Shown: positions 44,485 through 55,935 of the stretch, in pieces
Numbering within the stretch: the first letter of the stretch is position 1
Layout of the letters: every line of letters begins with the position of its first letter
Assembly (NCBI RefSeq): GCF_900101545.1
Contig: NZ_FMZU01000018.1
Span: 1 to 64,000, forward strand
Reading direction: 5' to 3'
Length of the DNA stretch: 64,000 nt
DNA from: Variovorax sp. CF079
Lineage (GTDB): Bacteria > Pseudomonadota > Gammaproteobacteria > Burkholderiales > Burkholderiaceae_C
The notes under the pieces: model-generated
Seen by the model: the letters and a program-made list of their open reading frames with translations, nothing else
What the model was told of the DNA's origin: nothing
Database searches by the model: none
Position numbers and translations under genes: made by a program

Positions 44485-44509
44485 GCGCGCTAGCAATTCG
44501 ATAGCGCGC
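44485..44509. repeat. Perfect 8-base inverted repeat (hairpin)
   Basis: GCGCGCTA (44485-44492) and TAGCGCGC (44502-44509) surround a nine-base loop between the YchJ-like and DUF3047 genes. No run of T follows, so it is not a standard intrinsic terminator. It may be an RNA hairpin or a protein-binding site. Confidence 0.5.
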
Positions 44510-44626
44510 GGCGCGCCATTGTGTCCAGAACAGAGACAGTCCGATTCCGTTTGGCCTATTTATCCGCGGCCGTTGTGCCCGCACACTCTCTTCCAGACTT
44601 CAACACAACCTGGACCAGAGGGCGAC

Positions 44627-45469
44627 ATGACCCGCAGCACGAGGATTCCGACCGCATACCGGCAGTGGCTTTGGGCCATGTTGGCGGCACCGGTCCTGGG
44701 CGCTGCGCTCTGGATGGCCTGCGCCCCGGCGGCACACGCCGGCGACGCCGCCGACATCACGCCTTTCTCGAGCGCGCGCGGTGCCGAAGCCCCTGCGCCG
44801 TGGCGCTTCACCACGCTGCCCAACAAGACGCCGACCCGCTTCGAGGTCGTGCAGCAGGATGGCCGCCGTGTCCTGAAGGTCGAGGCCGACCAGTCCTACG
44901 GCAACCTCGTGCATGCCACCCAGGTGCCGCTCGACGCCTCCACCACGCTGGCCTGGCGCTGGCGCGTCGACGACTTCGTGAAGGACGCCGACCTGCGCAA
45001 GCGCAGCGGCGACGACGGCGCGGCCAAGCTCTGCGTGTTCTTCGACCTCCCCACCGACCGGCTGTCCTTCGGCGAGCGCACGCGCCTGGCGCTGGCACGG
45101 CGCACCACGGGCGAGCAGGTGCCCAGCGAAGCGCTGTGCTACGTATGGGACAACAAGGAAGCCAAGGGCAGCACGCTCGTGAACGCCTTCACCCAGCGCA
45201 TGCGCATGGTGGTGCTCGAGTCGGGGCCGGCCGCCACGCCGGGCACGTGGGCGAGCGAGCGCCGCAACCTGTTGGCCGACTACCGGCGCGTCTTCGGCGA
45301 CGAGGCCGGCGACACCATGCCCGACGTGGTCGCGGTCGCGATCTCGGCCGACGCGGACAACACGCAGGGCCACGGGCTGGCCTATTTTTCCGACATCGAT
45401 CTGCGCAGCATCGCGCCCACGCGCAGCGCCGGAGGCTTTGCGGCGGGGCGTCCCGTGCCCGGGGAATAG
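44627..45469 (+). CDS. Exported DUF3047 family protein
   Basis: A 280-residue protein with a signal peptide of about 38 residues ending in AHAG. The mature part shows the DUF3047 pattern: TLAWRWRVDDFVKDADLRKRSGDD, then a YVWDNKEAKGS segment and a DAGDTM-like stretch (DEAGDTMPDVVAVAISADAD). The family is periplasmic and of unknown function, with a jelly-roll-like predicted fold. The start at 44627 is chosen by the signal peptide, with GAGGG upstream. It precedes the DedA-rhodanese gene by three bases, so the two are probably co-transcribed. Confidence 0.82.
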   Translation: MTRSTRIPTAYRQWLWAMLAAPVLGAALWMACAPAAHAGDAADITPFSSARGAEAPAPWRFTTLPNKTPTRFEVVQQDGRRVLKVEADQSYGNLVHATQVPLDASTTLAWRWRVDDFVKDADLRKRSGDDGAAKLCVFFDLPTDRLSFGERTRLALARRTTGEQVPSEALCYVWDNKEAKGSTLVNAFTQRMRMVVLESGPAATPGTWASERRNLLADYRRVFGDEAGDTMPDVVAVAISADADNTQGHGLAYFSDIDLRSIAPTRSAGGFAAGRPVPGE

Positions 45470-45472
45470 CGG

Positions 45473-46450
45473 ATGGACGATCTCGTCACGCTCCTCTCGG
45501 CCCAGGGTGCCGCCGTGGTGTTCCTCGCCACGCTGGCGACCCGCCTCGGCGCGCCGGTGCCGGCCGCGCCCTTTCTCGTCGTCGCCGGCGGATTGTCGGT
45601 CGGCGGGCAGGTGTCATTCGCCGCCGTGCTGGCGGCCGCCCTGGTCGGCAACATCCTCGGCGACGGAGCCTGGTTCCTGGCCGGGCGCCGCTGGGGCTAC
45701 CGTGTGATGCGCCTCCTGTGCCGCATCTCGCTGTCGGCCGACTCCTGCGTACGGCGCAGCGAGGCCATCCTCGGCCGCTGGGGCGGGCTGTCGCTGATCG
45801 CGGCCAAGTTCGTGCCCGGCGTGTCGGTGGTCGCGCCGCCGATGGCGGGCGCCTTGGGCATGTCGAACACGCGCTTCCTGTCCTACGAGACCGTGGCCGC
45901 GCTGATCTGGACGCTGGGCTTCCTCCTGCTGGGCCGCATCTTCCACGCGGCGATCCAGGACGTGCTGGCGGTGCTGTCCAGCGTCGGCCTCACGGCTGCG
46001 GCTGTCGGCACGCTGGTGCTCGTCGCTTTCGTCGCCTGGCGCTATCGCCGGCGCCGCATCGCGCTCGCTGCCGACGACATCGAGCATATCGAGGCCGGCG
46101 CGCTGCGCGAAGCCTTCGCGGCCGGTGCCCGCCCGACGCTGATCGACGTGCGCTCCGCCGAGGGACGCGCGCTGGATCCGCGCGCGATTCCGGGCGCCAT
46201 CGGCATCGCGCTGCGCGAGCTCCCCGTCGAGCTGGCTGCCTTTGCCGACGGGCGCGAACTCATCGTGTTCTGCGACTGCCCCAACGACGAGTCCGCCATC
46301 GCTGCCGCGCGCGTGCTAATGAAGGCCGGTTTGCCGCGCGTGCGCGTGCTCGCCGGCGGGCTCTCGGCCTGGAGGGCCGCCGCCGCGATCGAGGTCGATG
46401 AAGAGGCACTGCCGGGCGGCGCGCCGGACATCGCCGCACATCCCGCTTGA
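45473..46450 (+). CDS. DedA-family membrane protein fused to a rhodanese domain
   Basis: A 325-residue fusion. Residues about 1-190 form a DedA/SNARE-associated membrane domain with four to five hydrophobic segments and the conserved AKFVPGVSVVAPPMAG region. A short basic linker (YRRRRI) leads to a cytosolic rhodanese domain (about 200-310) with IDVRSAEG and the catalytic cysteine C267 in FCDCPNDES. DedA proteins are linked to lipid scrambling and membrane homeostasis. The fusion suggests a sulphur-transfer or redox input. It is co-transcribed with the DUF3047 gene. Confidence 0.88.
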   Translation: MDDLVTLLSAQGAAVVFLATLATRLGAPVPAAPFLVVAGGLSVGGQVSFAAVLAAALVGNILGDGAWFLAGRRWGYRVMRLLCRISLSADSCVRRSEAILGRWGGLSLIAAKFVPGVSVVAPPMAGALGMSNTRFLSYETVAALIWTLGFLLLGRIFHAAIQDVLAVLSSVGLTAAAVGTLVLVAFVAWRYRRRRIALAADDIEHIEAGALREAFAAGARPTLIDVRSAEGRALDPRAIPGAIGIALRELPVELAAFADGRELIVFCDCPNDESAIAAARVLMKAGLPRVRVLAGGLSAWRAAAAIEVDEEALPGGAPDIAAHPA

Positions 46451-46476
46451 TCCCTGCCGCGAGCGAGGCCTAGAAT
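46447..46476 (+). promoter_or_regulatory. Putative thiC promoter
   Basis: TTGATC (46447-46452) and TAGAAT (46471-46476) are spaced by 18 bases and lie just upstream of the TPP aptamer, giving a predicted transcription start near 46483. The -35 box overlaps the stop codon of the DedA-rhodanese gene. Confidence 0.6.
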
Positions 46477-46483
46477 CGGCCCC

Positions 46484-46569
46484 GCTCCGGGGTGCACGCA
46501 GATGTGTGCTGAGATGGCCAAGCGCCGAACCCGCGAACTTGATCTGGTTCATACCAGCGTAAGAAGAGC
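46484..46569 (+). promoter_or_regulatory. TPP riboswitch (THI element)
   Basis: A classic thiamine pyrophosphate aptamer: CTGAGAT at 46509-46515 (P2/P3 core), ACCCG at 46529-46533, and TGATCTGGTTCATACCAGCG with the conserved P4/P5 bases. The P1 arms GCTC (46484-46487) and GAGC (46566-46569) close the structure. It lies about 90 bases upstream of thiC, whose ribosome-binding site (GGAG) is probably sequestered when TPP is bound. I see no T-tract terminator hairpin of clear strength, so translational control is more likely. Confidence 0.93.
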
Positions 46570-46660
46570 TGCGACTCCCCGGCCCCGGACATTCTTTTTT
46601 CCGCCGTGCCGATCCTGGAGCGATCGCGGAGCACCCGTCCAACGAACCGGAGTGCCCCGC

Positions 46661-48541
<1,881 letters not shown>

Positions 48542-48577
48542 GCCGGGAAGGCAGAGGGTGGTTGATACCATCGCCCC

Positions 48578-49261
48578 ATGCCTTCCATCCCCTTCGACGC
48601 CGTCCTCTTCGACTGCGACGGCGTCCTCGTCGACTCCGAACCCATCACCAACCGCGTGCTCGCCGAGATGCTCGGCGAGCTCGGCTGGCAGCTCACGGTG
48701 GAAGAGTCGATGCGCCTTTTCACCGGCAAGGCGGTGAAGGACGAGGCCGCGCTGATCGAGGCCAACACCGGCTTCGCCATCACGCCCGAATGGCTGCACG
48801 GCTTTCGCGGCCGCCGCAACGAGGCGCTCGAACGCGAGTTGGTCGCGATCCCCAACGCGGCCGGCGCGGTGCGCGCGCTGCACGCGGCGTTCGACGGGCG
48901 CATCGCCTGCGCTTCGGGCGCCGACCGCCACAAGGTGGAGTTGCAGCTCGACAAGATCGGCATCCTCGACTGCTTCGCCGGCCGGATCTTCAGCGGCCAC
49001 GAGATGCCGCGCTCCAAGCCCGCGCCCGACGTGTACCTGGCCGCTGCCGCGGCGCTGGGCGTCGATCCGGCGCGCTGCGCGGTGGTCGAGGACACGGTGA
49101 CCGGCGCGACGGCCGGCGTCGCCGCGGGCGCCACCGTGTTCGGCTACAGCCCTTCCGATCTCGGCCACAGCGGGCCGGAGGCGCTGCTGGCCGTTGGCGT
49201 GACGCAGGTGTTCAGCGACATGGCGCAGCTGCCGGCGCTGCTGGCCGCCCGCGAGCGCTGA
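48578..49261 (+). CDS. HAD-family hydrolase (phosphoglycolate phosphatase/beta-PGM-like)
   Basis: A 227-residue haloacid dehalogenase-like phosphatase. Motif I is FDCDGVLVDSE (about 11-21) with both catalytic aspartates, motif II is in CASGADRHK, and motif III is SKPAPDVYL with VEDTVTG as motif IV. The helical cap lies between motifs I and II. The subgroup includes phosphoglucomutase-like and 2-deoxyglucose-6-phosphate phosphatases; the natural substrate is unclear. It follows thiC by 36 bases. Confidence 0.9.
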   Translation: MPSIPFDAVLFDCDGVLVDSEPITNRVLAEMLGELGWQLTVEESMRLFTGKAVKDEAALIEANTGFAITPEWLHGFRGRRNEALERELVAIPNAAGAVRALHAAFDGRIACASGADRHKVELQLDKIGILDCFAGRIFSGHEMPRSKPAPDVYLAAAAALGVDPARCAVVEDTVTGATAGVAAGATVFGYSPSDLGHSGPEALLAVGVTQVFSDMAQLPALLAARER

Positions 49262-49277
49262 GCGGAAAAGAAAAACT

Positions 49278-49475
49278 TCAGTTCGTGCGCTGCGTGGCGG
49301 CCTTGGCCATCGCGGCGAGGGCCTGCGTCATGGCCTGGGCGCGTGCCGACCAGAAACGGGCGATCAGCTTGTCGGCGTTCTCGACCACCGCGGGATGGAT
49401 GCGCGAGCGGCCCGAGGTGGCGGCGAATTCGACCAGGGCCGCGTATTCGGAGGTGTCGGTGTCGGGAGTGTGCAT
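49278..49475 (-). CDS. Small conserved hypothetical protein
   Basis: A 65-residue alanine-rich soluble protein, mostly helical by composition (ENADKLIARFWSARAQAMTQ). The ATG at 49475 is preceded by AGGATCGAGG. It has no recognised domain. It sits alone on the minus strand between the HAD hydrolase and the AraC-type regulator. Coding status is likely but not certain. Confidence 0.5.
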   Translation of the reverse strand: MHTPDTDTSEYAALVEFAATSGRSRIHPAVVENADKLIARFWSARAQAMTQALAAMAKAATQRTN

Positions 49476-49547
49476 GCCTCGATCCTAGGGCGGGAGGGCT
49501 CGCGCCTTGAGCGCAGGTGCGAGCGCAGCGATGAACTTTGTCACGGA

Positions 49548-50606
49548 TCATCCTCGCGAGGCAAGCCTGCGACCGGCCTCCGATGCGCCGCCGCGACGAA
49601 ATGCGCCGGGTGTTACACCTGCCCAGGTCCGGAACGCACGGGAAAAGCTTTTTTCGTTGCGAAATCCTACCGCCAGCGCAATCTGCTTGATCGGCCGCTC
49701 GGTGCGGCGCAGCTGCTCGGCCGCCTGCTCGTGGCGCACTTCGTCCTTCAGCGCCTGCAGCGACACGCCTTCTTCCTGCAGCTGGCGATGCAGCGTACGG
49801 GCCGACAGGTTCAGGATCGCAGCCAGCGCCTCGGCCGTGGCCGCCTCCCTGCCGCGCGTGCGCAACAGCTCGCGCACGCGCTGGCCCAGCAGCCGGTCAC
49901 GGCGGTACTGCAGCACGGTGAGCGGCAGCGCGCGCCGCAGCATGGTGCGCAGCGCCTGCTCGTCGCGCTGCAGCGGCAGGGCCAGGTAGCGCTCGTCGAA
50001 GCTGTAGCTGGCCGCCTCGGCGCCGAAGCGCAGCTCGCCGCCGAACATCAGCGGATAGGCATCGCGGTGCGGCGGCGCCTCGAAGGGAAAGCTGGCCTCG
50101 CGCAGCGAGACCCGCGAATCGATGACCCAGGAGGCATAGCCGTGCAGGAAGCGCAGGTTCGACACCAGGCAGAACTCGCGCAGCTCGCCGAGTGCGGCGT
50201 GCTCCCGGATCAACACCGTCGCCACGCCGCCGGCCACCTTCAGTTCGAGCGCGATGTCCTCGGTCAGGAGCCGGTGGTGCCGGCACCAGCGCTTGATGGC
50301 AACCCCGAGGTTGGGTGAGGTCAGCGAGGCGCGGCACAGCATGCCGTAGGTGCCCCAGGGCAGGCGGCGGCCGAACCAGCCGAGCGCCTCGTCGTCGAGC
50401 TCCTGCATCGCGAAACCCGACAGAACCTCGAACTGCGCGGCCGTCACGCGGGCCTGGGCATTCTTCAGATCGCGCGGCGCAATCTGTGCCACTTCCAGGG
50501 CCCGGGACGGGTCCATGCCGTAGCGCTCGTAGCCCAGCACGATCGCTCGCACGAAGGCCATGGGCGTGGCGGCGCGGACGGCCGGTTTGAAGAGGGAAGA
50601 CGACAT
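49548..50606 (-). CDS. AraC family transcriptional regulator
   Basis: A 352-residue regulator with an N-terminal arabinose-operon-type ligand-binding domain (about 20-200, with ALGWFGRRLPWGTYGMLCRA) and a C-terminal AraC helix-turn-helix pair at about 240-335 (LSARTLHRQLQEEGVSLQAL, then PIKQIALAVGFRNEKSFSRAF). The start at 50606 is chosen because it begins the domain; the longer open frame crosses the promoter region. It diverges from isovaleryl-CoA dehydrogenase, so it probably activates the liu operon, with an acyl-CoA or a branched acid as ligand (inference). Confidence 0.9.
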   Translation of the reverse strand: MSSSLFKPAVRAATPMAFVRAIVLGYERYGMDPSRALEVAQIAPRDLKNAQARVTAAQFEVLSGFAMQELDDEALGWFGRRLPWGTYGMLCRASLTSPNLGVAIKRWCRHHRLLTEDIALELKVAGGVATVLIREHAALGELREFCLVSNLRFLHGYASWVIDSRVSLREASFPFEAPPHRDAYPLMFGGELRFGAEAASYSFDERYLALPLQRDEQALRTMLRRALPLTVLQYRRDRLLGQRVRELLRTRGREAATAEALAAILNLSARTLHRQLQEEGVSLQALKDEVRHEQAAEQLRRTERPIKQIALAVGFRNEKSFSRAFRTWAGVTPGAFRRGGASEAGRRLASRG

Positions 50607-50629
50607 GGAAGAACGCGATCTTGATGACG

Positions 50630-50661
50630 CAATATGCAACCATTGTGGCGCCAATTGCAAC
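50630..50661 (+). promoter_or_regulatory. Candidate AraC-type tandem operator upstream of the liu operon
   Basis: Two direct copies of TGCAAC, at 50635-50640 and 50656-50661, start 21 bases apart, two helical turns, each preceded by an AAT-containing half. Direct repeats at this spacing are typical AraC-family sites. They lie between the divergent AraC-type gene and the liuA gene. A TGGCGCCA palindrome lies between the copies. Confidence 0.42.
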
Positions 50662-50736
50662 GGCAGGGGGCGTAAGCTGCGGCTTCCCGCGCGGGATTTC
50701 CGGCGCCAACGACACCGCTTGTGAGGAGACAACCCC

Positions 50737-51909
50737 ATGCATGACCCCGGCCTGAACTTCGACCTGGGCGAGACCATCGATTCGCTGCGCGATGCGATCC
50801 AGAACTTCGCCGCCAACGAGATCGCGCCGCGCGCGGCCGACATCGATCGCGAAAACCTGTTCCCCCACGACCTCTGGAAGAAGCTCGGCGAGCTCGGCCT
50901 GCACGGCATGACGGTGAAGGAGGAATACGGCGGCACCGAGCTCGGCTACCTTGCCCACATCGTGGCGATGGAAGAGGTGTCGCGGGCCTCGGCCTCGGTC
51001 GGTCTCTCCTACGGCGCGCACTCCAACCTGTGCGTGAACCAGATCCACCGCAACGGCAGCGAAGCGCAGAAGAAGAAATACCTGCCGAAGCTGGTGAGCG
51101 GCGAGCACGTGGGTGCGCTCGCGATGAGCGAGCCCAACGCCGGCTCCGACGTGGTCAGCATGAAGCTGCGCGCCGAGAAGAAGGGCGATCGCTACGTGCT
51201 CAACGGCGGCAAGATGTGGATCACCAATGGCGGCGACGCCGACACGCTGGTGATCTACGCCAAGACGGAGCCCGAGATGGGCGCGCGCGGCATGACCGCC
51301 TTCATCGTCGAGAAGGGTTTCAAGGGCTTCTCGGCCGGCACCAAGCTCGACAAGCTCGGCATGCGCGGCTCCAACACCTACCCGCTCTACTTCGACAACT
51401 GCGAAGTGCCCGAAGAAAACGTGCTGGGCGGCGAGGGCGCCGGTGCCAAGGTGCTGATGAGCGGCCTCGACTACGAGCGCGCGGTGCTCTCCGGCGGCCC
51501 GCTCGGCATCATGGCCGCCTGCATGGACGCGGTGCTGCCTTTCGTGCACGAGCGCAAGCAGTTCGGCCAGAGCATCGGCGAGTTCCAGCTCATGCAGGGC
51601 AAACTGGCCGACATGTACTCGACCTGGCAGGCCACGCGGGCCTACGTGTATGCGGTGGGCAAGGCCTGCGACCGCAACGACCATGCGCGCACCTTCCGCA
51701 AGGACGCCGCGGGCGCGATCCTCTACTCGGCCGAAAAGGCCACCTGGATGGCCGGCGAGGCGATCCAGGCGCTGGGCGGCGTGGGCTACACCAACGAGTT
51801 CCCGGTGGGGCGGCTGTGGCGCGATGCCAAGCTCTACGAGATCGGCGCCGGCACCAGCGAAATCCGCCGCATGCTGATCGGCCGCGAACTGTTTGCCGAA
51901 ACCGCCTGA
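50737..51909 (+). CDS. liuA: Isovaleryl-CoA dehydrogenase
   Basis: A 390-residue flavoprotein that oxidises isovaleryl-CoA to 3-methylcrotonyl-CoA, the first committed step of the leucine pathway after the branched-chain dehydrogenase. The catalytic base is E247 in LDYERAVLSGGP, and the C-terminal position used by other acyl-CoA dehydrogenases reads IGAGTSEIR with glycine instead of glutamate; this pattern is diagnostic of isovaleryl-CoA dehydrogenase. GTGAGGAGA precedes the ATG. It is the first gene of the liu operon. Confidence 0.96.
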   Translation: MHDPGLNFDLGETIDSLRDAIQNFAANEIAPRAADIDRENLFPHDLWKKLGELGLHGMTVKEEYGGTELGYLAHIVAMEEVSRASASVGLSYGAHSNLCVNQIHRNGSEAQKKKYLPKLVSGEHVGALAMSEPNAGSDVVSMKLRAEKKGDRYVLNGGKMWITNGGDADTLVIYAKTEPEMGARGMTAFIVEKGFKGFSAGTKLDKLGMRGSNTYPLYFDNCEVPEENVLGGEGAGAKVLMSGLDYERAVLSGGPLGIMAACMDAVLPFVHERKQFGQSIGEFQLMQGKLADMYSTWQATRAYVYAVGKACDRNDHARTFRKDAAGAILYSAEKATWMAGEAIQALGGVGYTNEFPVGRLWRDAKLYEIGAGTSEIRRMLIGRELFAETA

Positions 51910-51920
51910 AGGAGTTCTTC

Positions 51921-53584
<1,664 letters not shown>

Positions 53585-53588
<4 letters not shown>

Positions 53589-55270
53589 GCAAACTCGAAA
53601 CGAAATTGAACTCGCGCTCGGCCGATTTCCAGGCCAACGCCACCGCAATGCGCGCACTGGTCGACGACCTGCACGCGCAGTTCGCCAAGGTCCAGGCCGG
53701 CGGCGGCGAGGCCGCGCGCAGCAAGCACACGGCGCGCGGCAAGCTGCTGCCGCGCGATCGCGTCGCGCAGCTGCTCGACCCCGGCACGCCCTTTCTCGAA
53801 GTCGCGCCGCTCGCGGCCCATGCGATGTACCACGGCGCGGCGCCCGGCGCGGGGCTGATCGCCGGCATCGGCCGCGTGAGCGGCGTCGACTGCATGATCG
53901 TGTGCAACGACGCGACAGTGAAGGGCGGCACCTACTATCCCGTCACCGTCAAGAAGCACCTGCGCGCGCAGGAGATCGCCGAGCAGAACCGCCTGCCCTG
54001 CATCTACCTGGTCGATTCGGGCGGCGCCAACCTGCCGAACCAGGACGAGGTGTTCCCCGACCGCGATCACTTCGGCCGCATCTTCTACAACCAGGCCAAC
54101 ATGAGCGCGCAAGGCATCGCGCAGATCGCGGTGGTCATGGGCTCGTGCACGGCCGGCGGCGCCTACGTGCCGGCGATGAGCGACGAGTCGATCATCGTCA
54201 AGAACCAGGGCACCATCTTCCTGGGCGGCCCGCCGCTCGTGAAGGCGGCCACCGGCGAGGTGGTCACGGCCGAAGACCTGGGCGGCGGCGACGTGCACAC
54301 GCGGCTGTCGGGCGTGGCCGACCATCTGGCGCAGAACGACCTGCATGCGCTGGCACTGGCGCGCTCGGCGGTGGCGAACTTGAATCGCTCCGTTCGCACT
54401 GAGCCTGTCGAAGTGCCGGTGCAGGCTTCGACCCTTCGTCAAGCTCAGGACAGGCCAGGCTCAGCCCGAACGGGTGGGGACTCAGCTCGAACGGTTTCAA
54501 GAGAACCCGCCTTCCCCCCCGACGAGCTCTACGGTGTGATCCCCACCGACACCCGCAAGCCCTTCGACGTGCGCGAGATCATCGCGCGCATCGTCGACGG
54601 CAGCGAGTTCCACGAGTTCAAGTCGCGCTTCGGCGCAACGCTGGTCTGCGGCTTCGCCGAGATCGAGGGCATGCCGGTGGGCATCGTCGCCAACAACGGC
54701 ATCCTGTTCTCCGAATCGGCGCAGAAGGGCGCGCACTTCATCGAGCTGTGCTGCCAGCGCAAGATCCCGCTGGTGTTCCTGCAGAACATCACCGGCTTCA
54801 TGGTCGGGCGCAAGTACGAGAACGAAGGCATCGCGCGCCACGGCGCCAAGATGGTGACGGCGGTGGCCACCGCCAACGTGCCCAAGTTCACCATCATCAT
54901 CGGCGGCAGCTTCGGCGCCGGCAACTACGGCATGTGCGGCCGCGCCTACTCGCCGCGCTTCCTCTGGATGTGGCCCAACGCGCGCATCAGCGTGATGGGC
55001 GGCGAGCAGGCCGCGAGCGTGCTGGCCACCGTCAAGCGCGACGGCATCGAGGCCAAGGGCGGGCAGTGGAGTGCGGAGGAGGAGGAGGCCTTCAAGTCGC
55101 CGATCCGCCAGCAGTACGAGGCGCAGGGCCATCCCTATTACGCGACGGCGCGGCTCTGGGACGACGGCATCATCGACCCTGCCGACACGCGCCGCGTGCT
55201 GGCGCTGGGCCTGGCGGCCGCGCGCAACGCGCCGATTCCCGAGCCGAAGTTCGGCATCTTCCGCATGTGA
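53585..55270 (+). CDS. liuB: 3-Methylcrotonyl-CoA carboxylase beta subunit (with in-frame repeat insertion)
   Basis: A 561-residue carboxyltransferase subunit that moves CO2 from biotin to 3-methylcrotonyl-CoA. The N-terminal domain includes VMGSCTAGGAYVPAMSDE and GGGDVHTRLSGVADH; the C-terminal domain includes GVIPTDTRKPFDVREII, NITGFMVGRKYE and GGSFGAGNYGMCGRAY. The family is usually about 535 residues. Residues about 269-296 are encoded by an 84-base REP-like palindrome (54390-54473) that keeps the frame, giving a proline/arginine/glutamine-rich linker between the two domains. Translation is coupled to the upstream ligase. Confidence 0.95.
54390..54473 (+). repeat. REP-like palindromic element inside liuB
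   Basis: An 84-base element whose ends CCGTTCG and CGAACGG form an inverted repeat together with TGAGCCTG and CAGGCTCA arms. The same element (also 84 bases, most positions identical) is at 59398-59481. Its interior AAGCTCAGGACAGGCCA is shared by both. It is in frame with liuB. A degenerate extra half, GCTCGAACGG, follows at about 54484. Confidence 0.9.
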
Positions 55271-55283
55271 GGCAGACGCCCCC

Positions 55284-55793
55284 ATGTCGCTTCCGAACTA
55301 CTTCGCGAGCCTGGGCCGCTACCACGTGTGGGCCACGCACACGCTGCTCGACGCCAATCTGAAAGGGCTGTCCGATGCCGACTGGCATCGCGACTGCGGC
55401 CTCTTCTTCCGCTCGGTCCATCGCACGGTCAACCACCTGCTGGTGGCCGACAACATCTGGTACGCGCGCTTCGCCGAAGGCCGTTCGCCGCGCATCCCGC
55501 TCGACACCGAGCTGCACGCCGAGCGCGCCGCGCTGTGCGAGGCGCTGGGTGCAGCGGTGACGCGCTGGAGCCCGTGGCTCGCGACGCTCGCGCCCGAGCG
55601 CTACGACGGCGAGCTGGTCTACACGCGCAACAACGGTGAAGAGGTGCGCATTCCTTTTGCGCCGGCGCTCGGCCACGTGTTCAACCACGCGACCCATCAC
55701 CGCGGCCAGCTGACGGCCGCGCTGACGGCCATGGTCCAGCCGGGCCCTGAGATCGACTGGGTCTATCTGCTGCAACAGGAAGCAAAAGGATGA
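55284..55793 (+). CDS. DinB family protein
   Basis: A 169-residue four-helix-bundle protein of the DinB/YfiT type. The metal-binding histidines are seen in HRTVNHLLVAD and FNHATHHRGQ, a typical triad. Members include thiol-dependent transferases and uncharacterised proteins. The start at 55284 is 13 bases after liuB. Why it sits inside the liu operon is not clear. A two-hairpin repeat follows its stop, separating it from the downstream genes. Confidence 0.85.
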   Translation: MSLPNYFASLGRYHVWATHTLLDANLKGLSDADWHRDCGLFFRSVHRTVNHLLVADNIWYARFAEGRSPRIPLDTELHAERAALCEALGAAVTRWSPWLATLAPERYDGELVYTRNNGEEVRIPFAPALGHVFNHATHHRGQLTAALTAMVQPGPEIDWVYLLQQEAKG

Positions 55794-55794
55794 A

Positions 55795-55899
55795 CCCACC
55801 CCCAGGCTTCGCGCACTTCGTGTCGCTACGCCAACCCCCTTGCAGGGGGCAACACCAGCGGCCCGGCAAAGCCGGTTCCGCGGTGTTTCCCGAATGGGC
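55795..55899 (+). repeat. Interspersed two-hairpin element, copy 3 of 3
   Basis: About 105 bases starting one base after the DinB stop, matching copies at 21517 and 36774. It contains a CCCCC-TTGCA-GGGGG hairpin and a CCGGCAAAGCCGG hairpin. It splits the liu operon between the DinB and hydratase genes, which could weaken downstream transcription or stabilise the upstream mRNA. Confidence 0.87.
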
Positions 55900-55935
55900 T
55901 TCGGCCTGCTCGCCAAATGCGCCTGAGGAACTGAC

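Noticed and set aside
44485..44509. Intrinsic terminator after the YchJ-like gene
   Set aside because: The hairpin is perfect but no T-run follows on either strand, so it is listed only as an inverted repeat.
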